Notes under the pieces: generated by a model
Told to the model about the DNA's origin: nothing
Databases searched by the model: none
The model's input: only the letters and a program-made list of their open reading frames with translations
Made by a program: the position numbers and the translations under genes
In this document: positions 8,035-15,531 of the stretch, one piece after another
Layout of the letters: each line of letters begins with the position of its first letter
Position numbering within the stretch: the stretch's first letter is position 1
Assembly (NCBI GenBank): GCA_905479835.1
Contig: CAJQNZ010000006.1
Span: 1 to 38,233 of the forward strand
Reading direction: 5' to 3'
Source: an uncultured Flavobacteriaceae bacterium
Lineage (GTDB): Bacteria; Bacteroidota; Bacteroidia; Flavobacteriales; Flavobacteriaceae
Length of the DNA: 38,233 bases

Positions 8035-8042
8035 CAAACTTA
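8035..8042 (-). promoter_or_regulatory. Putative -7 element of the usp-sulP-miaE operon
   Basis: The minus strand reads TAAGTTTG, matching TAnnTTTG, 35 bases upstream of the usp start in the divergent region with the antiporter gene. The four following genes are separated by 3, 1 and -1 bases and probably depend on it. Confidence 0.45.
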
Positions 8043-8123
8043 AAAGAAAGAAAAACTATAGTTTAAATTTTTAAGATTGGTAAACATTCTTAAATTTACT
8101 AACTAATCAGAATACCAAAACAG

Positions 8124-9950
8124 ATGTTAGAATTAGCAGGAATAATTATTTTAGGAATATTGGCTCAATGGGTTGCTTGGAAATTTAAAATTCCAGCCAT
8201 ATTGCCATTGATATTAATTGGATTATTGGTTGGTCCTATTGCTGCTGCTTATTTAAGTGAAGATGGTTCCAAGTGGATTGAACCGATATGGAATGGAGAA
8301 AAAGGATTGTTTCCAGGAGATGGATTGTATTATTTTGTCTCTCTTGCTATTAGTATTATTCTTTTTGAAGGTGGACTTACGTTAAAAAGAGATGAAATTA
8401 AAAATGTGGGCCCAGTAATTACGAAGTTAATTACCTTAGGATCAGCCGTTACTTTTTTTGGAGCTGGTATTATTGCTCACTTAATTTTTAATTTAAGTTG
8501 GGAAATTTCTTTTCTGTTTTCGGGATTAATTATTGTTACAGGACCTACGGTTATAACACCTATTTTAAGAAATATTCCACTTAAAAAAGACATTTCAACT
8601 GTTTTAAAATGGGAAGGGATTTTAATTGATCCTATTGGTGCTCTTGTTGCTGTTTTAGTTTTTGAGTTTATAAGTGTTGGAGGTGGAGGAGGATTTACTA
8701 AAACTGCGTTAATGGAGTTTGGTAAGATATTATTGTTTGGAACTAGTTTCGGATTTACATTTGCACATGCATTGGCTTATGTTATCAATAAAAAAATGGT
8801 TCCTCATTATCTATTAAATGTAGTTTCTCTATCTACAGTTTTATTAGTTTTTGTTGAATCTGAAATTTTTGCTCACGAATCAGGACTTTTGGCAGTTGTT
8901 GTTATGGGTATGGTTCTAGGAAATGGAAAGTTAAAAAGTTTAAAAGAATTATTGTATTTCAAAGAGTCATTAAGTGTTTTGCTAATTTCTATTTTATTTA
9001 TTTTGCTTTCAGCAAATATTAATATAGAGGATTTAATGCTCTTATATACCTGGAAAACTGCTGCTTTATTTGGGATTGTTGTTTTTGTAATAAGACCAAT
9101 CGCGGTTTTTTTAAGTACTTACAATTCCAATTTGAAATTGAATGAAAAATTATTTATAAGTTGGGTAGGACCTAGAGGTATTGTTGCTGCAGGTATTGCG
9201 TCTCTATTTGGAAGTAAATTGCTTAAAGAAGGAGTTCAAGGTGCAGAATACATTACACCTTTGGTATTTATGATAGTTCTAGGAACTGTTTTATTAAATG
9301 CTACAACTGCAAGATTGGTTGCAAGATTGGTTGGTGTTTTTCTTAAAAGTTCGAATGCTATATTGATTGTAGGAGCTTCTAGTCCTTCAAGATTAATTGC
9401 ACAGTATTTAAAAAATAATGACAAAAGAGTTGTATTGATTGATTCCAATAAGAACTTTATTGACAAGGCTTTAAAATCGGATTTAGAAGCATTTAATTTT
9501 GATGTGTATGAGAATGATTTATCAGATAATATAGAGTTAAACGATGTTGGTTACTTAATTGCAATGACTGGAAGCGAGTCTGTAAATCAGCATGTAATGA
9601 ATAATCTTTCAGATTCTTTTGGTGAACATGGATCTTATAGATTGGCGACTTCTCAAGAAATTTTGGATTACGACATTGAAGATGACAATGTATATTTTAC
9701 ACCCAAAGATGACTATATCAACTTGAGTGAAGCCTATAGAGATAATCCGAAAATTTATGAAGTTGATATAGCTAATGAAGATGAGTACAATTCAATGATT
9801 TCCAAACTTTTTAATGAAGTGAAATCCATACCACTGTTTGTTAAAAAAGATAAAAATTTATATTTTATTCCAGAATTTGAAAAGAGTGAACAATTAAAGC
9901 AGAATTGTACATTGATATATCTAGGAAAGAATGTTAAAGATACGTTATAA
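8124..9950 (+). CDS. CPA1-type Na+(K+)/H+ antiporter with C-terminal TrkA-N domain
   Basis: A 608-residue cation:proton antiporter. Residues 1-~405 form about 12 helices. Family motifs seen include the FEGGLTL segment, GPTVITPILR, the ion-binding WEGILIDPIGA with its conserved Asp, and GPRGIVAAGIASLFG late in the core. Residues ~415-500 form a Rossmann-like TrkA-N/RCK domain (ILIVGASSPSRLIAQYL, then VVLIDSN). The glycine loop is altered (GASSPSR), so nucleotide binding is uncertain. A TrkA-C-like tail follows. It would exchange cytoplasmic Na+ or K+ for protons. It is transcribed divergently from usp-sulP, and its end overlaps the end of dnaX by 6 bases tail to tail. Confidence 0.93.
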   Translation: MLELAGIIILGILAQWVAWKFKIPAILPLILIGLLVGPIAAAYLSEDGSKWIEPIWNGEKGLFPGDGLYYFVSLAISIILFEGGLTLKRDEIKNVGPVITKLITLGSAVTFFGAGIIAHLIFNLSWEISFLFSGLIIVTGPTVITPILRNIPLKKDISTVLKWEGILIDPIGALVAVLVFEFISVGGGGGFTKTALMEFGKILLFGTSFGFTFAHALAYVINKKMVPHYLLNVVSLSTVLLVFVESEIFAHESGLLAVVVMGMVLGNGKLKSLKELLYFKESLSVLLISILFILLSANINIEDLMLLYTWKTAALFGIVVFVIRPIAVFLSTYNSNLKLNEKLFISWVGPRGIVAAGIASLFGSKLLKEGVQGAEYITPLVFMIVLGTVLLNATTARLVARLVGVFLKSSNAILIVGASSPSRLIAQYLKNNDKRVVLIDSNKNFIDKALKSDLEAFNFDVYENDLSDNIELNDVGYLIAMTGSESVNQHVMNNLSDSFGEHGSYRLATSQEILDYDIEDDNVYFTPKDDYINLSEAYRDNPKIYEVDIANEDEYNSMISKLFNEVKSIPLFVKKDKNLYFIPEFEKSEQLKQNCTLIYLGKNVKDTL

Positions 9951-11654
9951 ATCTAAATCAAATTTTTTCCGTAGTTCTTCAATCAAAGGATTTTTTTCTT
10001 TTAATTTTTCATAACGTTCTTGAGGTGTATAGGCAAATTTTTTATCAACAGTTTCACTGACCTCAATTACTAAATCAATACTATAATTATCTAATTTTTC
10101 TCTGACAAACTTTAATAGTTTTGGTTTATGTGAAGTAAGTTTAGACTTCATTAATTTATTGGGAAGTGTTATTGAAATATTTTTTCCAATAATTTTAGGA
10201 ACGTCTGCAGTCATTATAGATGCATTTATTTTTTTTCCATCATCTAATAAAATTTTGGCATATTCATTCCATACTCCAATTAATTGCATTTCAGTAAACA
10301 TTGATTGAGGCATTGAACTATAGTCAACTATATCAATTTCAGTAGTATGTAATTCTTTTTTTCGGTCTACACTTTTAAGAGATAGAGAAGATGAGCGTTT
10401 TCTGACACCTTCTATTGAAGGTGGTTTTAAGGTTGCTTTGGGTAATGGAGTAAATTCTACAACTGGTTTTGGAGTTTCTTTTTTCTGAACTGTTTTTTGA
10501 GTAGGAATTATAACATCAATTTTTTCTTCAACAGAAATGTTTTTAAAGAAATTGGAAGGAATTATGTAGTTTTTATCATTTTTTTTTTCTCCATCAAAAA
10601 CGATAGAGGAAAGTTGCATTAATGATAGTTCAACAAGTAGCCGTTGATTTTTACTGGTTTTATACTTTAAATCACATTCATTTGCCAATTCAATTGCTTT
10701 AATGAGAAACTGTAATGATGCATCTTGAGACTGCTTAAGATACCGTTTTTTAGCATTGTCACCAACTTCAAGTAATTCAACAGTTACGTTATCTTTGGCA
10801 ACTAATAAATCTCTAAAATGTGATGCTAATCCGCTAATAAAATGATGTCCGTCAAATCCTTTTGATAAAATTGAATTGAATTTAATTAAAACCTGAGGTA
10901 TATTGTTTTTAAGTAATAAATCTGTTATAGCAAAATATTCATCGTAGTCGAGTACATTTAAGTTCTCTGTTACCGCTTGTCTTGTTAAATCTTTACCTGA
11001 GAAACTTACAACTCTGTCAAAAATTGATAAAGCATCACGCATGGCACCATCTGCTTTTTGTGCTATAATATGTAGCGCATCATCATCGGCATTTATTTTT
11101 TCTTTTTGAGCAATTTCTTTTAAATAATTTTTCGAATCAAGTACTGTAATTCTTTTGAAATCAAATATTTGACAACGAGATAGTATTGTTGGTATTATTT
11201 TATGTTTTTCGGTAGTTGCTAATATGAATATAGCATGTGCAGGAGGTTCTTCTAGTGTCTTTAAGAACGCATTGAAAGCTGCTTGAGATAGCATATGTAC
11301 CTCATCAATAATATAAACCTTGTATTTGCCTACTTGTGGTGGAATTCGTACTTGATCTGTCAAACTTCTTATATCGTCGACAGAATTGTTGGAAGCAGCA
11401 TCTAGTTCAAAGATATTAAAGGCAAAATCTTCATCTGGATTAATTTCTTCGAGACCATCTTGATTTATTTTCTTTGCAAGAATACGAGCACAAGTAGTTT
11501 TTCCAACTCCTCTAGGTCCAGTAAATAATAAAGCTTGCGCTAGATGATTATTTTTCATTGCATTTTCAAGGGTATTGGTAATAGCTTGTTGACCTATTAC
11601 ATCGCTAAATGTCTGAGGTCTATACTTACGAGCTGATACAATAAAATGTTCCAT
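9945..11654 (-). CDS. dnaX: DNA polymerase III subunit gamma/tau
   Basis: Clamp-loader ATPase of the replisome, 569 residues. Domain I starts SARKYRPQTFSDVIGQ, with the Walker A motif GPRGVGKTT at residues 46-53, DEVHML as the Walker B motif, and the sensor region ATTEKHKIIPTILSRCQ. The usual four-cysteine zinc module after the P loop is absent; that stretch reads NQDGLEEINPDEDF, and to my knowledge this is common in flavobacterial DnaX. Domain III ends near residue 350. The tau-specific part then begins with a charged, Pro/Lys-rich linker. An A10 run in codons 356-359 sits at this boundary (see separate entry). The gene lies 34 bases downstream of the acyl-CoA ligase gene and has its own -7 motif. 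Confidence 0.97.
   Translation of the reverse strand: MEHFIVSARKYRPQTFSDVIGQQAITNTLENAMKNNHLAQALLFTGPRGVGKTTCARILAKKINQDGLEEINPDEDFAFNIFELDAASNNSVDDIRSLTDQVRIPPQVGKYKVYIIDEVHMLSQAAFNAFLKTLEEPPAHAIFILATTEKHKIIPTILSRCQIFDFKRITVLDSKNYLKEIAQKEKINADDDALHIIAQKADGAMRDALSIFDRVVSFSGKDLTRQAVTENLNVLDYDEYFAITDLLLKNNIPQVLIKFNSILSKGFDGHHFISGLASHFRDLLVAKDNVTVELLEVGDNAKKRYLKQSQDASLQFLIKAIELANECDLKYKTSKNQRLLVELSLMQLSSIVFDGEKKNDKNYIIPSNFFKNISVEEKIDVIIPTQKTVQKKETPKPVVEFTPLPKATLKPPSIEGVRKRSSSLSLKSVDRKKELHTTEIDIVDYSSMPQSMFTEMQLIGVWNEYAKILLDDGKKINASIMTADVPKIIGKNISITLPNKLMKSKLTSHKPKLLKFVREKLDNYSIDLVIEVSETVDKKFAYTPQERYEKLKEKNPLIEELRKKFDLDL
10579..10588 (-). other. A10 slippery tract in dnaX, possible gamma-producing slippage site
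   Basis: The coding strand has ten consecutive A residues (GAG-A10-TGAT) spanning codons 356-359, right after the clamp-loader core. Adding one A gives an immediate TGA stop (protein of 359 residues). Losing one gives a TAA five codons later (363 residues). Both outcomes would yield a gamma-like protein without the tau C-terminus. Thermus thermophilus makes gamma by transcriptional slippage on an A9 run in dnaX. Use of this tract here is inferred. Confidence 0.5.
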
Positions 11655-11676
11655 TAATGAGGCGGGTTATTAAAAA

Positions 11677-11684
11677 CAAAAATA
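11677..11684 (-). promoter_or_regulatory. Possible -7 element of dnaX
   Basis: The minus strand reads TATTTTTG, matching TAnnTTTG, in the short gap between the acyl-CoA ligase stop codon and the dnaX start, 23 bases before the latter. A-rich sequence makes chance matches likely. Confidence 0.35.
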
Positions 11685-11688
11685 CGTT

Positions 11689-13467
11689 TTATCCATAAAT
11701 TTCTTCATACAAATGTTTGTATATTTTCATAATAACTGATCTTTTCATTTTCATTGTTGGTGTCAAGTGACCACCATCAATAGACCATTCATCTGGAGTA
11801 AGTTTAAAGACTTTAATTTGTTCCCATTTTCCAAAATTGGAATTACAAAGTTTCACAGCATCTTGAAATTGTGATAAAACTTTTTCATTTGTAATTAAGT
11901 CTTCATTTGATGTATAAGAAATATTATTATCAGAAGCCCAATCTTTTAAATACTCAAAATTAGGTTGAATAATTGCTGCTGGCATTTTTTCATTTTCACC
12001 TACGACCATTACTTGTTCAATAAATAATGATTGTTTCAATTCACCTTCTAGTAAGGGTGGAATTACATATTTTCCACCAGAAGTTTTAAACATTTCTTTG
12101 GTTCTACCAGTAATTCTTAAAAATCCATCAGAATCAATTTCTCCTTTATCTCCAGTATGAAAATAGCCGTCTTTAATTACTTCAGCTGTTTTTTGCGGAT
12201 CTTTATAATAACCTTGCATTACATTGGGTCCTTTAACCAAAATTTCACCGTTTTCTGCAATTTTAACTTCTACATTTCTTATAACTTTACCCACGGTACC
12301 AACTCTAAATCGTCTTTCACCGTTTTGATCAACACAATTTACAGATGTAACAGGTGAAGTTTCTGTCAATCCATAGCCTTCCATTATAGGCATACCTGCG
12401 GCAGAAAAAACTCTTGTTAAACGTTGTTGTAATGCTGAGGCTCCTGAAACCATTAATTTGAGTTCTCCACCTAAAGCAGCCTGCCATTTAGAAAAAATAA
12501 GTTTACGAGCAAGCCCTAGTTGTTTTTCATACCACCAACCATTGGCACCATATGGCTCATATCTCAATCCTAAATTAACTGCCCAGAAAAATAATTTCTT
12601 TTTTATTCCTGTTAAATCTTCACCTTTTAGAATAATTTTATCATAAATTTTTTCATATAAACGAGGAACAGCAGTCATTACGTTAGGCTTAATTTCTTGA
12701 GCATTTTCTGTTAATTTTTCAAGACTTTCTGCAAAATAAATTTCAATTCCACAATATTGATATAAATATAAAATCATTCTCTCAAAAACATGGCAAACAG
12801 GTAAGAAACTTAATGCTTTATCTTTCCCATTATCCAACGGAACACTTTCATCACTTGTCAAGACATTTGATACAATATTACTATGTGATAACATTACACC
12901 TTTCGGTCTTCCTGTGGTTCCAGATGTGTAAATTAAAGTTGCTAAATCTTCAGGCTTTACAGCATTTTTTCTTGCTTCAACTTCATCTTGATTACTTGTA
13001 TCTTCACCAGTTTTTAAAACTTCTTTCCAACTTTTTTCATCTGTAATATCATCAAAAGTAAAAACACCTTTTAACTTAGTATTTCCTTTAATTTGATTTA
13101 ATTTATCTATAATCATACTATCAGAAGCAAAGCAATAGATAGACTCCGAATGATTTAAAACATATTCATAATCTTCTTTTGAGATAGTCGGATAAATAGG
13201 AACACTTTGAGCACCAGTTTGTAATATACCAATATCACAAATATTCCATTCTGTTCTATTGGTAGAAGAAATTATTGCAATCTTATCATTGGGTTGAATC
13301 CCTAGTTTTAATAAACCTCTACTTATAGCATTAGCTTTATTAATATACTCTTGAGTTGATGTAGAAACCCATTTATCATCATATTTGGTAGTGAAAGCCT
13401 TTTCAAGATTGTATTTTTCTAATTGGTAATATGGAAATTCAAAAACTCGCGTAACTTTTATCGACAT
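11689..13467 (-). CDS. Long-chain fatty acid-CoA ligase (AMP-dependent)
   Basis: A 592-residue member of the adenylate-forming family that activates fatty acids to acyl-CoA through an acyl-AMP. The P-loop-like motif YTSGTTGRPKGVMLSH is near residue 180, the A5 motif EGYGLTETSP near 345, and the TGDKGEIDSDGFLRITGR hinge motif near 420. The C-terminal lid carries the catalytic Lys region. The length and the domain between the motifs match the FAA1/FadD15-like subgroup called long-chain synthetases. It is a single gene, with a -7 motif 29 bases before its start and dnaX directly downstream. Its exact chain-length preference cannot be told. Confidence 0.92.
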   Translation of the reverse strand: MSIKVTRVFEFPYYQLEKYNLEKAFTTKYDDKWVSTSTQEYINKANAISRGLLKLGIQPNDKIAIISSTNRTEWNICDIGILQTGAQSVPIYPTISKEDYEYVLNHSESIYCFASDSMIIDKLNQIKGNTKLKGVFTFDDITDEKSWKEVLKTGEDTSNQDEVEARKNAVKPEDLATLIYTSGTTGRPKGVMLSHSNIVSNVLTSDESVPLDNGKDKALSFLPVCHVFERMILYLYQYCGIEIYFAESLEKLTENAQEIKPNVMTAVPRLYEKIYDKIILKGEDLTGIKKKLFFWAVNLGLRYEPYGANGWWYEKQLGLARKLIFSKWQAALGGELKLMVSGASALQQRLTRVFSAAGMPIMEGYGLTETSPVTSVNCVDQNGERRFRVGTVGKVIRNVEVKIAENGEILVKGPNVMQGYYKDPQKTAEVIKDGYFHTGDKGEIDSDGFLRITGRTKEMFKTSGGKYVIPPLLEGELKQSLFIEQVMVVGENEKMPAAIIQPNFEYLKDWASDNNISYTSNEDLITNEKVLSQFQDAVKLCNSNFGKWEQIKVFKLTPDEWSIDGGHLTPTMKMKRSVIMKIYKHLYEEIYG

Positions 13468-13495
13468 GTAGTAAATTTTAGATTACTGCAAAATA

Positions 13496-13503
13496 CAAAA
13501 ATA
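13496..13503 (-). promoter_or_regulatory. Putative -7 element of the acyl-CoA ligase gene
   Basis: The minus strand reads TATTTTTG, matching TAnnTTTG, 29 bases upstream of the start codon and downstream of the terminator of the preceding transcription unit. Confidence 0.4.
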
Positions 13504-13540
13504 TAAGAGATACGCAAATAGCTATTTATATCAATTTGAA

Positions 13541-13574
13541 ATAAAAAAAGGTTTCCAGATATACAGGAAACCTT
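13541..13574 (-). terminator. Rho-independent terminator of the lipoprotein/coiled-coil operon
   Basis: AAGGTTTCC (13548-13556) and GGAAACCTT (13566-13574) form a perfect 9-bp stem with a 9-base loop. Read on the minus strand, it is followed by a run of T residues. It lies 24 bases after the stop codon at 13598. Confidence 0.85.
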
Positions 13575-13597
13575 AAAATAATTTTAAATATAAAATA

Positions 13598-14197
13598 TTA
13601 TTCTACATTAATTTTTTTTGCTTTTTCTATTTTTTCATCTAGTTCTTTAACAGCATCTTGAGCTCGCTTGACTCTCTCTTTTTTTTCTTTATAAACTTCA
13701 TCAGAAATTCTACGATTTTTATGATCATCTTCTATTTCATCCTCGGATTTTTTTATGCGATCTTTTGCTTTTTTAACCTTATCTTCTTGACTTTTAACAG
13801 ATTTTTTAAGTTTCCTTACTTTTTCTTCTTTGTGAAGTTTCGCTTGATTTGCTCTTTCTTGCCCAAATTCTTTTCCTGCTAAGTCGCCTTTGTTTTTTCC
13901 AAATGCCTTTCCATCCTTAGATTTTTTAGCATCCTTGTACTTTTCTTTTTTTTCTTTCTTTATTTTTTCACCTTTAGAATGCTTCTCTTGAAGATATTTT
14001 TCTTTTTTTAAATGCTTTTCCTTTTTTACTTTTTCAATTTCCTCATTTCCTTCCTGCTCATAATCAGAAACCTTTTCTTGCATTTCAGTTTTTTTCTCTT
14101 TCCCTTTATTTACTTTACTTTTCCCTTGCGCAAATGAATTTACTCCAATAAATAATGTTAACGTTAATAAAAGGACAATGTGTTTTAAATTTTTCAT
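13598..14197 (-). CDS. Secreted Lys/Glu-rich coiled-coil protein
   Basis: A 199-residue exported protein: residues 1-24 form a Sec signal peptide (MKNLKHIVLLLTLTLFIGVNSFAQ, ending in a likely signal peptidase I site). The remainder is extremely charged, dominated by Lys and Glu, with long heptad-like stretches (~residues 40-90 and 125-195) predicted to form coiled coils. A central Gly-containing segment (GKAFGKNKGDLAGKEFGQ) interrupts them. I do not recognise a named family. It follows the small lipoprotein gene by 20 bases and shares its terminator. A structural or stress-protective envelope role is possible but is not shown by the sequence. Confidence 0.75.
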   Translation of the reverse strand: MKNLKHIVLLLTLTLFIGVNSFAQGKSKVNKGKEKKTEMQEKVSDYEQEGNEEIEKVKKEKHLKKEKYLQEKHSKGEKIKKEKKEKYKDAKKSKDGKAFGKNKGDLAGKEFGQERANQAKLHKEEKVRKLKKSVKSQEDKVKKAKDRIKKSEDEIEDDHKNRRISDEVYKEKKERVKRAQDAVKELDEKIEKAKKINVE

Positions 14198-14217
14198 TTT
14201 TAAGATGTTTTTATGTG

Positions 14218-14427
14218 TTATTCAAGTTCTTCCAAAGCTTCATCAAGCTTTTTTGCAGATTCATTAATTTCATTTTGAGTAGCATCTACTTCTTTAACTG
14301 CTGACTCTAATGTTTCTATTTCTTTGACTAGTTCAGTATTTTTAACTTCTTCGGAAGTCTTCTTCTTATCTACACATCCAGTCAATATAACTGAAGCGAA
14401 TAAGAGAGGTAAAATGATTTTTCTCAT
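14218..14427 (-). CDS. Small lipoprotein
   Basis: A 69-residue lipoprotein. The signal peptide MRKIILPLLFASVILTGC ends in a canonical lipobox (LTGC), with Cys18 as the lipidated residue. The mature part is about 50 residues, Glu-rich and probably a single amphipathic coiled-coil helix (from KNTELVKEIETLESAVKEV). The residues after Cys (VDKKK) are not an obvious surface-export signal. No family is recognised. It is the first gene of a two-gene operon with the Lys/Glu-rich secreted protein, and the two opposite charge patterns could allow interaction; that is speculation. Confidence 0.75.
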   Translation of the reverse strand: MRKIILPLLFASVILTGCVDKKKTSEEVKNTELVKEIETLESAVKEVDATQNEINESAKKLDEALEELE

Positions 14428-14624
14428 AATTTTTAAATGTTTTTATTTCTAATGTTATAACAATTACTATTCCAACTACATATTTACTTTTAAATTACGA
14501 AAACTTAAATAAATCAAGAGTTGTATATACATTAGACACTTAAATGTATTAAAGTCACAATTAAGTTTATATAAAAGTAAGGTTTTATTAATTTTATCGT
14601 CTCATTGTCAATACAATTAATATT

Positions 14625-15233
14625 ATGGAAGAAAGAATAAAAGATATTATAGGAACCAGTTTAAAAAGTAGTTTTTCATATAAAGAATATAGAAAATTGG
14701 TGAAAGACTTGGTTAAAGAAAAATCAAATACTGGACAATATAAAACTGAAGAACTTGCAGAATACACAATGCTAAATGATCGGCGCATGAATCGTTGGGA
14801 TAAAACATTTAAAATAGATGAAGAACAAGTTGCAAAAATTAGTCAATATAATAAATCAATAACTTGGTTGGTTTTGACTGAAAGTTGGTGTGGAGATGCT
14901 GCTCATATAATGCCTGTGATCAATAAAGTAGCTTCATTAAATCATTTAATTGATTTTAAAGTAGTCTTAAGAGATGAAAACGTAGAATTAATGAATTCAT
15001 TTTTGACCAACGGAAATCAATCGATTCCTAAAATGATTGCAATTGATACTGAATCTGGTGATGTACTGAAAACATATGGTCCAAGACCTTCTGAAGCAAC
15101 TCAACTAGTCAATGATTATAAGGAAACTCATGGAATACTTACTTCTGAGTTTAAAGAAGATCTTCAGAAATGGTACAATAAGAATAAGGGGCAGAATATA
15201 TTTAATGATTTAATAACACTATTAGATCAGTAA
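14625..15233 (+). CDS. Thioredoxin family protein
   Basis: A 202-residue cytoplasmic protein (no signal peptide) with a thioredoxin fold in its C-terminal two thirds: a strand WLVLTES, then the active-site-like motif SWCGDAAHIMP, the DFKVVLRDENVE strand, and the cis-Pro segment SIPKMIAIDTESGDVL. Only the first Cys of the usual CxxC is present, as is common in the thioredoxin_9 subgroup of Bacteroidota. It is therefore more likely a monothiol or peroxidase/reductase-like protein than a classical dithiol oxidoreductase. Substrates are unknown. It stands alone and is transcribed convergently with purL. Confidence 0.85.
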   Translation: MEERIKDIIGTSLKSSFSYKEYRKLVKDLVKEKSNTGQYKTEELAEYTMLNDRRMNRWDKTFKIDEEQVAKISQYNKSITWLVLTESWCGDAAHIMPVINKVASLNHLIDFKVVLRDENVELMNSFLTNGNQSIPKMIAIDTESGDVLKTYGPRPSEATQLVNDYKETHGILTSEFKEDLQKWYNKNKGQNIFNDLITLLDQ

Positions 15234-15531
15234 AAATTTATACCAAGTATTATTTATGGATAAATAATGTATTACCGCTATAGAAAATATGGTTACTGTA
15301 ATAATATTTATGGCTATTAATTTCATTCGTTACTTTTAATTTAGAAAAGGAATTCATATTTAAAAGTATTTCTAGTTGATGTTTCTTTTTAGGTATCCTA
15401 GCGTTCGTTTTAAAGCGATTACAGATTTACTTTATGTTTCAACAACTTTACTGAACTTTGTATATTTATATGACACATAAATTCTTAAAAAGTCACTGTT
15501 ATAAAGTGTAAAACAGTTGTCTTTTAACCAG
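15234..15531. other. Gap between convergent genes, no feature seen
   Basis: 298 bases of AT-rich sequence between the thioredoxin-like gene and purL, which converge. I found no convincing ORF, GC-rich hairpin, tRNA-like structure or repeat. Several weak AT-only inverted repeats are present. Confidence 0.6.
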
